Shown here: positions 56,274-64,000 of the stretch, piece by piece
Position numbering within the stretch: the stretch's first letter is position 1
How the letters are laid out: each line of letters begins with the position of its first letter
DNA from: Lutjanus erythropterus
Taxonomy: Eukaryota; Chordata; Actinopteri; Lutjaniformes; Lutjanidae
Assembly (NCBI GenBank): GCA_020091685.1
Contig: CM034603.1
Coordinates: forward strand, 2,939,348-3,003,347
Length of the DNA stretch: 64,000 bases
Reading direction: 5' to 3'
The notes under the pieces: model-generated
Databases searched by the model: none
What the model was told of the DNA's origin: nothing
What the model saw: only the letters and a program-made list of their open reading frames with translations
Program-made: the position numbers and the translations under genes

Positions 56274-57310
56274 CCCTCACTTCACCACCAACCTAATTCT
56301 TCTGATCATCCAGCACTTTTCTTTTATGAGAGAAATTGACAACATGCACTGTGACAGTCACATTTCAGTCACCATCGTTGCCTTCAGTTTCTCACACCAA
56401 ATCATTAAATAAAAGCCTCCTTTGGGTTTTCTGTGGATGGAGCTTTATATAAGACAGCAGTTTGATTCTGTGTCTCATCAACACATATCAGCAGTTTCAG
56501 CTCTACCATTTCACTCAGAGGGCAAACTGCCATCATGTCTCAAACCTTTAGATGGGATGTTAACAACAACAGCAAATTTTGCCTATGTTCCTTCCTTTTT
56601 ATTTTAATGACTAAAAAGGCTCCTTCCTCTCCCATCACTGAGGCCCATTAGGGTTTCTTTACACATCACCCCTGTGCCTAACAAGATCCACAGGGTCTGC
56701 TAAAGGAGAGGCTGCATTATTGCCCTCAACACTTTTATATTTGTCACAGCAGAGCTGGTGACGCCTACGAGGAGTCCACAGTCAGTTTGGTCAACTAAGT
56801 GGGCCATGTCTGAATCCAGACAGCGACTGCTGCTGTTAAATGCACACTTACCAGTCTCTCTTTTGTCTGAATTCCCATAATTCTTTAAGCCCTTGCAGTC
56901 CAGTCCTCGCTACCAACTGAAAGCTGGTACCTGAAGATCAATTTTAGATGCAGCTCTGACCCTGTGATGCAGGAGATCATGTGAGAATCCAAACTTGTCA
57001 GGCTTCAAGTTTGTGTCTGTGTCTGCACCAAAAGTCGTGCAGCCAAATCAGCATCCTAGGAGGGACTTCTGTCAGCTACAGACGTCCATGGAAATAATAT
57101 CTCAAACAAACAATGGCTCCTGAAGAGGTTAGCATAGATACTGTGATAGCACACTGTGAACTAATATGCAGTCTAGAGGGCTACTATATGGAACATAATG
57201 GCAAGTTAATGCTGATCAAAACACAAACACAACAGAAATATTATGCAGTTTGCTTACACATAACACATGTATCTTGTGTTTAGAGTGCATGGAGAAATTA
57301 AAACTCACCT
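55869..57310. other. Non-coding with GT microsatellite
   Basis: A (GT)n run of about 60 bp lies at 56211-56271. Nothing else is recognised. Confidence 0.6.
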
Positions 57311-57319
57311 GTGGCTCTT

Positions 57320-58015
57320 TTCCAGATACAGAGCTGGCCTGGCTCGACTCAGTTTGACTCAGCATGTCAGACCAGCACGCTGGAGGTTTGCATTTCCAGG
57401 GCTACCTACTTGAAGGTGTGTCTTTTACTTGAAGATGAACACGAGGAAACTCGAGTTGAGCGGCTGTAAAGTGGTGGATAAACCATCTCTGGGATGAACA
57501 CACTGTTTACTTAAATTCTGCACAATAAAAGTCCCCTGTTGTTTCGTTATTTTAACCCCTTTATTATGAAGCGGCACAAACAGGAAATGTTTTCATTCAG
57601 GGGTTTTCATCAGCAGTAACTTAACACGACTCACAGCTGAAAGTGAAATCGTTAAATAATGCAGATACCTGAAAGTACAAACCGCGACACAGGAGACAAA
57701 CTACAGCTCAAAACATAAAGATTCAGTTAAAATCTATAAAAGTACTGAGAGCTGAACATAAAGAGACTTTAAGACACGTCTTTCTCTCTGCTGTCCTGCA
57801 CACACGAGCTGAGTGTCACATCACTCACTTGTTCGAGGGAGAGAAAGGGGCTCATCACAGGTTGGCTGTCACCTGTGACATCATCGCAGCCCACTTGGAG
57901 GAGGGCTGTGCTCGCTTTGGTCCCGGTCCAGAGTAGATCCATTTGGGCACGGCCCGGTGTAGCTTGGCGTGGTACAGTTTGGCGCGGCCAAAAGCATCAA
58001 TGGAAAAAGCCCACT
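57320..58015. other. Possible decayed repeat with GC-richer ends
   Basis: Segments 57320-57410 and 57880-58015 are GC-richer and include words like CTGGCCTGGCTCGACTCAG and GGCCCGGTGTAGCTTGGC that remind me of a fish repeat. I could not show that they are inverted ends of one element. Confidence 0.3.
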
Positions 58016-58980
58016 GGAGGAAAACATGACTTCTTTTATTCCTCTTCAGGACATGGAGTAGTGATGCATTTCTGCCTCCTGTGGCTGTGATGAGTATTAC
58101 AACAACAAACACTTGATCCTCTACCTGTGTAAAGGAAAGAAAATAATAAAATAAATAAATAAATAAAATGACAGTAAGGAACATAAAGAGTTTTCAGTTG
58201 CCCCTCAGGGCTTCAGTAGTTACCATATGGAAGTGAGAAAAAAACTAAAATGTAAATCTAACAAAAAATCTCAAAAAAGCAGTTTTCTCAGCTAATTATT
58301 GCCAGTGTTTGGGGGGTTACCAAAAGTGGAGTGCATATTCATAGAACTAAATATTCTGGTTCATAAAAGATTTGTGAAAGTGATCAAATCAAAAGCTCTG
58401 GCAGAGAAGGCGTTGAGGAACATTCATTAGTCTGACAAGAAAAGCAGTAACAATAAAAACAGAGCTAAAACTCCTCATCTAAAACTTTCCTTGTAGAATC
58501 TGGGCCATTATACTTGCAAATATTAATGGATAAATATCAAAGTGCAAATAAAAATTGGCTATGACTCATTCGGGAAGTTACATAAATATATTCAGCTACA
58601 TTTTTAACACTGAGGCCTGGATTCATCTGATGTTTACAGAGAGGAGAGGAGCTACATCACAAAAAATATGATTTTAATAGTGTTCACTCATGAAAAGAGT
58701 GGAAGGTGCAGAATAACACTGGTCAAAAATGAAGGCTATTTTTGTTTTATGTGTGTGTCATGCATATGCTGTATGTAAATGACATGTAAATCTTAATCAT
58801 TTGTCCACATTTCTTTTGTAAATGAGGCTGTGCAAATTGAGATTCTGTCCAGTTCACTGAGCTCCCTCCAAATTTAGCTTCTCCAAAGCGCGGTGCATAA
58901 AAAAAAAAAAAAAAAAAAAAAATCCTGCAAAAAGGTGACATAAAGGCAAAGCTTCAGTGTCATTATGAGGAAGTCAGGCA
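58016..58980. other. Non-coding with AAAT and poly-A tracts
   Basis: An (AAAT)n tract is at 58148-58170 and a run of about 24 A at 58899-58922. No body of a retrotransposon is recognisable next to the A-run. Confidence 0.55.
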
Positions 58981-58984
58981 AGTG

Positions 58985-59205
58985 AAGGAGACAGTTTCCA
59001 TGCTGGAATCTCGGATCACATCAGAGAACGCTCCAATTACAGAGGAGCTTAAGGGCATGAGGGTACCCCGCCTTGGTGGATTACACTTACAGCTGAGGCA
59101 ATTTGTGGCTGCAGTAGGTGATGAAGGGGCTATTTATCTGCATGCTGCTCATTTACAGAGCTGGCTTGCATGAAAACTCCACATGCATATTAATGCATGT
59201 CAGGT
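58985..59205 (+). promoter_or_regulatory. Candidate conserved non-coding element with octamer-like palindrome
   Basis: The block has balanced composition, no repeat signature, GCTATTTATCTGCATGC and, at 59181-59200, ACATGCAT-ATTA-ATGCATGT, a perfect inverted pair of POU-type half sites around an ATTA homeodomain core. A 63-codon frame over it (58982-59173) has no domain. Function is inferred from motif layout only. Confidence 0.35.
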
Positions 59206-59639
59206 TGTCATACTTGACGCTAAACTTAAAAAGCTGTGATCTTAAGCAAAGAACATGTGGACTGCGTTCTCAGCACGGTCTCAGGTGATCAAACATGCAG
59301 GATTAAGCCTGGAGATACTCTCCAATTCTGATGAGGTTTGTAAGAACGCACTTGTTTGCTTGTGATGCCGGCGCTGTCTAAATCCACCTCTTCAGTGAAT
59401 AATGCATACACAGTCACTGACGTATTGATGTTTTCACTGCACACCAACAAAGTCAAAGGTGAAGACGTGGAGGTGTGAAAATAAAAATGTGTTAAGTCTG
59501 GATGGATGGATTTAATAGGATGAGTAAAATAAAAACCAATCCGTGACGTGTACAGACTCCACAGGGGCGACATGAAGAAAAATCAACACATCCTCATACA
59601 TAAATGCCTGAGCAGGTTGATCTGTGCTGTAGGTCTCGC
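59206..59639. other. Non-coding spacer
   Basis: Nothing is assigned. Confidence 0.5.
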
Positions 59640-60305
59640 ACTGTAGGTCACTTGACATAACTCACATGACATTACACACGTGGTTTATGTTGTAAAATGG
59701 TCACAATTTGGTTAGGTTTAGGCAATAAAACTACCTAGTTAGGTTAGGAAAATACTGTGGTTTGGGTTACAAGAACTACATCTTGTATGTCACGTGATGA
59801 AGTGATTCACATGACACACGTTGTTTATGTTGTAAAATGGTTGCAAATTTGTTAGGTCCAGGCAATAAAACTACTTGAGTAGGATTAGGAAAAGATCGTG
59901 GTTTGGATTAAAACACTTTCATTTCATATGTCAAGTGACGGAAGTGATACTTACTCACACAACATCACTCTCTTGACACACATAGTTTATGTTGTTAAAA
60001 AGTCACAGTTGGATTAGGGTTAGGCAAAAAACTACATGGTTAGGTTTTAGGAAAAGACTGTGGTTTGGGTTAAAATAACTACATTATGTATGTCATGTGA
60101 CGGAAGTGACATCACTTGTGCAACAACATAACTCATGACACACATAGTTTACATTGTAAAATGGTTCAAGTTTGGGTAGGTTTAGACACAAAAAAGGGTT
60201 AGGAAAAGATTTGGGTAAAAATAATCACATTACGTATGTCTGAAGTAACATCACTTGCGCAATGGAAGTGACATGACGGACGTCAAGTCCATAACAAAAT
60301 TTTAA
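59640..60305 (+). repeat. Four-unit tandem array, 140-162 bp period
   Basis: The word T(A/G)GTTTATGTTGT starts comparable units at 59681, about 59821, 59983 and 60145, giving spacings of 140, 162 and 162 bp. Each unit then has a GGTTAGG(TTTAGG)-type word, a CAATAAAACTAC or CAAAAAACTAC word, and TGTGGTTTGGGTTA followed by TATGTCA(C/T)GTGA. Members of the family are scattered at 5225-5805. Confidence 0.85.
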
Positions 60306-60627
60306 GTTACCTAAAACTTTAAATAACTCTGTGTTTACTTTTGTTCCATACAGGAGTCAAACACTGGTCTGGGTGAAAGTCATCCATCCATCCAACCTCC
60401 TCCAAATGCAGACTTTCTGTTTCCTGACATACTTACTACGTCCCACTTGTGGCTACCTAACAATAATTGAACATATCAGCTGGAATAAGCTGCTTGCTTT
60501 GCAACCAACATTCAGATGTTTTCTGGTGAGGACAGGCTGAGAAAAAATATATCTAGCATGGTGTAAAAATTTAAAGGACTTTGAGGTGAAAATCCTGCTT
60601 CAACAGCTCACACCAGAGAGGCACATA
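60306..60627. other. Non-coding spacer
   Basis: Nothing is recognised. Confidence 0.5.
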
Positions 60628-60789
60628 CAGAATGTATTCAGACCTCACTTTTTGCACACTTAATTGCATTGTTGATTTAATTTTTAAATGGATAAAACTG
60701 CAAGTTTAGCCCATAAATCTACTCTCAGTAACCCATAATGACAAAATGACAAAAGGTTTTAGAAAATAACTGTTTTTAGGTTTCTTAAA

Positions 60790-61629
60790 TAAACCACCAC
60801 ATCAACAGTTTTAACAAGTCAAAATATGTTTGAAAACAACTTACTAAAAGTTTTTATTGTTGCATATAGAACTGACTTTAAAGATTTTACAGGGTGCTAC
60901 AGGAGGTTCAATTAATAGTACCACCTATGTAGAACAAACATGGGAAAAGGAAACATCCTAAAAGAAGTCTGGTTAAATTATTGTGAATTTTAAAATATAT
61001 CAAGTTCAACCTCTTGGAGAACGTTTGGCTGGAAGAGTCTCAGTGGGTATATTTCATCACTCCTGTTCAAAAGTCTCATCACTTATCAGGCTCCTCCAGC
61101 TGCTGGAGGTACTGTGGCTCCCCAGAGGCAAATCACTACCACTGGTTCTGGGCTTGTCCAAAAATATGCACTTTTTGCAGATGATTTGCACAGACTGAGC
61201 AAATTATATTTGGGACAACAATTACTTTAAATTGACTCTTATGCTTCAACAGCTATAAATCTTAAAACAAAACACAGTTTGGAATCCTGACTGTAGCCAC
61301 TAAAAGCAATTACAAGGAAACAACTTTAGCCTGAAATCTATAGAGGACTTGTATGATATCATTTTATGAAATATTTAGAATGGAAAGAATCACCCTTCTT
61401 AATTCGATGAAATTTAAGAGGGTGTTACCATTTATGTGTATGCATGAGTGTATATGCATAGGTATGTATGCGATATATGTATACTTATCTTTACTTATAC
61501 TTTACTTTAAATTTAATGTAATATTTTTCCATTAGTTCTGGAAAAACCAGTCTGTGTTATTTTGGTGTTCATAGTTATACTGTAAACTGCTAGAGGTATT
61601 TAACCAAAGATGATTCCAAATAAATAAAA
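60790..61629 (+). pseudogene. 5'-truncated L1 inserted in the Tc1 element
   Basis: Near 61120-61190 the plus strand reads, across frames, EANHYHWFWACPKICTF, the H-x-x-WxxCP knuckle end of L1 ORF2. An AATAAATAAAA end follows at about 61618-61628. CTTAAA at 60784-60789 and again at 61630-61635 looks like the target-site duplication. Only the last part of ORF2 and the 3' UTR remain. Confidence 0.7.
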
Positions 61630-61689
61630 CTTAAAGCAAAAACTGAAAATATTTCATTGACATAAGTCTTCAGACTCTCAGCATTTTGT

Positions 61690-62955
61690 AGCAGCCCATC
61701 TGGCCCCAATTACAGCTTTGACTCTTCTTGTAAGTCTCTAAAGCTTTGCACACCTTCTTCCTGGCAAATCCTCCAGCTCTGTCAGATTGGATGGGAGGGG
61801 TCTGTGAACTGCCAGCTTCAGGTCTCTCTGCAGGGGTTTAAGTCTGGGCTTTGGCTGAGCTACTCAAGGACAGTCAGAGACTTCTCCTGAGGCCACTCGG
61901 GCATTGTCTTGGTTGTATGTCGGGTCATTGGCATGCTGAAAGGTGAGCTGTCACCCGGTCTGAGGTTGCACTCTGGAGCAGGCTTTCTTCAAGGAGCTCT
62001 GCATTGAGTCTCACTGTCCCTGCTACTGAGAAGGATGTTGTGTTGTTACCACCACCATGCTTCACCACAGGGGTATGTATTAGTCAGGTGATGAGCAGTG
62101 CCTGGAGTTCGCCAGACAAAGTGCTTGGATTTCTTTACAAAGATGATGACAATTCCAATAAGTTCAAGTCTCTAACTTGTTGCAGCCATTTTTAGGTTTT
62201 ATTTCACAGATTTTGTGGAAATTTCAAAAGTTTTTGATCACTCAAAACTTTATAAAAATGGTCAAAAATCCCCAAATGACCACATTAAGAATCCAAGACC
62301 TTTAGGAACACCATAGAAAAATCATGCTAGTTGGGATCAAAAACTTTTGACATTTGGAAATTTCTTTAACAATTACATTTTTCTGTATTGAATGGTGAGC
62401 ACCTCTGTTCTGGGGATTGCTCAGACACTCCTTGTTGTCAGTGTCTGTGGGAAAGCCATCCATCCTCTGTATGGCCCAGGTCTCTGGTTTGTGGTTGTGA
62501 AGTTCCGTGAGGCTGTCATTATCCTAGAGGTCTCAAAAGTGCTGGGAGTTCTGCCCAAAGAGTTCTATTGTCTCCATAGACCAGAAAATCTTTTCAGTGG
62601 ACTGTCTAATGCCTTTTCTTGAGTGCTTTCTGTCTCTGCCACTCTACCACAAAGGTGTGATTGATGGGAGAGCTGCTGGGCTAGTCATCCTATCTCTGCC
62701 GAGGATTTCCGATGTTCCCTTATAGTGACCATTTGGTTCTTGGCCACCTCCTGGCCAAGTCTCTTCTTTGGCTTACTCACTGTGGCTGGACAGCTAAGTC
62801 AAACTTTTCAATTTTACAAGTAATGAGGCCACTGTGCTCCAGGAGCACTCAAAACTTTAGAATAGGTCTAATTCCTGGCCCTCATTTATGCCTTGCCACA
62901 GTTTTATCACACAGAGTTTCTTGGACTCTATGGCTTGTTTTTGTCCTGACATGCA
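61690..62955 (-). pseudogene. Tc1-like transposase relic (second group)
   Basis: Read on the minus strand from about 62955 to 61690, coding words run in the expected order: a SLTVAIR...VQ-like stretch, then a GGGNNTTS... segment (61 kb side of the DDE core, near 62040), and LKLAVHRPLPSNLTELED near 61760-61820, the C-terminal motif of this group. The visible pieces are short and broken by stops, frameshifts and the 62134 insertion. Plus-strand frames here are shadows. Confidence 0.65.
62134..62551. repeat. Insertion within the Tc1 relic, holding a small foldback
   Basis: The Tc1 sequence is lost after GCTTGGATTTCT (62122-62133) and resumes at GCCCAAAGAGTTCTATTG (62552 on). Within the gap, GGAAATTTC...AAAAGTTTTTGATCA (62217-62241) is mirrored at 62333-62364. 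The rest is unassigned. Confidence 0.5.
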
Positions 62956-62975
62956 GTGTGAATTTATGACCTCAC

Positions 62976-63369
62976 AGAAAATATTGATACACTGGAGTAT
63001 TGCAATATTATATTTTGTGATACTTTATTGATTCTCATAAACACTGTACTGTGATATAATGATTCATGCAAATATTTGTGGCAATGCATCATTTCTGTCT
63101 TGTATTTAAACCTGACAGCTAGGTAGTGGTTTTGTCATTGTGCAACAATGTAACAGTTCTCCCAAAATTAGATTAAAAATAGCAATGTATCACCTTGCTT
63201 GTATCATAATATACAGCGGCTAACTGTTTCTGTGTGTTTCCAGCAGCAGGAGGCAGCTGTATTCACTGAGAAAGCTCTGATAAATTGTCTGTATCCTCAT
63301 CTGCCCGACATCAAAGTTAATGTGAATAGGCGGACCTCAAGGGTCCCTACTTTCTTCAGAATGCAGGGT
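62976..63369. other. Non-coding spacer before the last Tc1 copy
   Basis: A GTGTTTCCAGCAGCAGGAGG stretch near 63235 resembles a fish repeat but is not assigned. Confidence 0.4.
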
Positions 63370-64000
63370 TTAGAACAATGTTTTGCAACAAAAAACTACA
63401 GGAATTTAGGGATTTCACCGTCTACAGTCCATAATACCATTAAGAGAATCCAGAGAAATCTCTGCAAAGGAGAAAGGCTGAAAACCAGCACTGAATGTCT
63501 GTGACCTTGACCTCAGGCAGCACTGCATTAAAAACTGCATTAAAAGTCACATCATTGTATAAAGGATACTACATGACTCAGGAACACTTTGGAAAACTGT
63601 TGTCAGTAAACACAGTTTGTCTCTGCATCTACAAATGCAAGTTAAGACTCTACCATGCAAAGAGAAAGACATTTATCAACAACATCCAGAAACACTGCAG
63701 ACTTCTCTGGACCAGAGCTCATCTGAGATGGAAGACACAAAGTGGAAAAGGACTGTCCAGATTGTTACCAGCGCTAACTTCAGTAGCTAGTGTGCTAGTC
63801 CCCATGGAATCATGGGTAACCTAGTGCTGAAAGGTACATACAGGTTCTGGAGCAACATACACTGCCATCAAGATGACGTCTGTTTCAGAGACGCCTGCTT
63901 ATTTCAGCAAGATGATACAGACACATTGTGGACGTGTTCCAGCAGCGTGTCTTCATAGTAAAAGAGTTCAGGTACTAGACTGACCTGCCTGCAGTCCAGA
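63370..64000 (+). pseudogene. Tc1-like transposase relic, runs off the window end
   Basis: Reading plus-strand frames in order: NLGISPSTVHNTIKRIQ (first helix-turn-helix), TALKTALK, LSVNTVCLCIYKCKLRLYHA (second helix-turn-helix), KRKTFINNIQKHCRLLWTRA and AHLRWK before the DDE core. The last part (63930-64000) is almost identical, inverted, to 29290-29370. The 5' end is cut at about 63370, and stop codons separate the pieces. It is the same family as 28914-30322. A complete protein has about 330 residues. Confidence 0.85.

Larger units (their letters stand above)
60628..62975 (-). mobile_element. Tc1-like transposon of a second group, broken by insertions
   Basis: It starts CAGAATGTATTCAGACCTCA and TTTTTGCACACTTAATTGC, the terminal words of a fish Tc1 group, at 60628-60790. 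The body resumes at about 61636 with TTTCATTGACATAAGTCTTC and continues, with a further break at 62134-62551, to about 62975, where the start codon region of the transposase lies. The right inverted repeat is not seen, so the element is truncated there. An L1 (60790-61629) and an unidentified piece (62134-62551) interrupt it. Confidence 0.8.

Noticed and set aside
1-64000. CRISPR arrays, operons or bacterial-type genes
   Set aside because: No regularly spaced repeats with unique spacers, no dense open frames; the repeat content is vertebrate.

Overview
This window is non-coding, AT-rich vertebrate DNA, most likely from a ray-finned (teleost, probably percomorph-type) fish. The reasons are the long GT/CA microsatellites, the absence of any long open reading frame or bacterial-type gene, and above all the mix of decayed mobile elements: several Tc1/mariner groups, many short hAT elements, TTAA-flanked foldback MITEs, L1, CR1/Jockey-like and RTE-like LINEs, a Penelope-like element, a tRNA-derived SINE and an LTR of the TG...CA type. 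Family names come from motifs, terminal repeats, target-site duplications and remembered consensus sequences; no database search was possible. I found no intact host gene, tRNA, rRNA or CRISPR. The longest open frames (up to about 150 codons) are either transposon remnants or chance frames.

Layout. 0-5 kb: a Harbinger-type MYB/SANT fragment, a CR1-like LINE fragment and a 1.7 kb hAT element with target-site duplications. 5-12 kb: fragments of a degenerate satellite-like family, one copy of a dispersed repeat whose inverted partner lies at 41 kb, an old tandem duplication split by a hAT MITE, and little else. 12.5-14.3 kb: a LINE reverse transcriptase interrupted by an LTR. 14.5-17.2 kb: 28-bp minisatellites, GT repeats and a compact homeodomain/octamer-type motif cluster. 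17.8-18.5 kb: a Tc1 transposase relic. 20.5-21.2 kb: two L1 tails facing each other. 22.6-26 kb: a stack of MITEs, including a TTAA element with a small basic-protein reading frame inserted in a hAT element, and a long foldback. 27.9-33.6 kb: a hAT MITE with a perfect 8-bp duplication, a nearly complete Tc1 element, a GC-rich minisatellite and an IS630-like element with matching ends. 34-42 kb: an RTE-like LINE split by another element, an LTR fragment and a pair of oppositely oriented SINEs. 42-51 kb: a 1.0 kb element with long inverted ends, a second TTAA foldback, a local duplication and a Penelope-like C-terminus. 51-64 kb: a LINE endonuclease fragment, a third 28-bp minisatellite, a 140-162 bp tandem array, and a Tc1 element broken by an L1 and by a small foldback, then a second Tc1 copy running off the window end.

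The genes here do not work together as a pathway: every recognisable coding piece is a transposase, reverse transcriptase or endonuclease relic. The best leads for something less ordinary are the TTAA element with a conserved-looking basic exon ending in a splice donor (23.4-24.2 kb), the 28-bp minisatellite linked to one MITE family, the unassigned 1.0 kb inverted-repeat element at 42 kb, and two short non-repetitive stretches with dense homeodomain/POU-like motifs (15.3-15.5 kb and 59.0-59.2 kb) that could be conserved enhancers.
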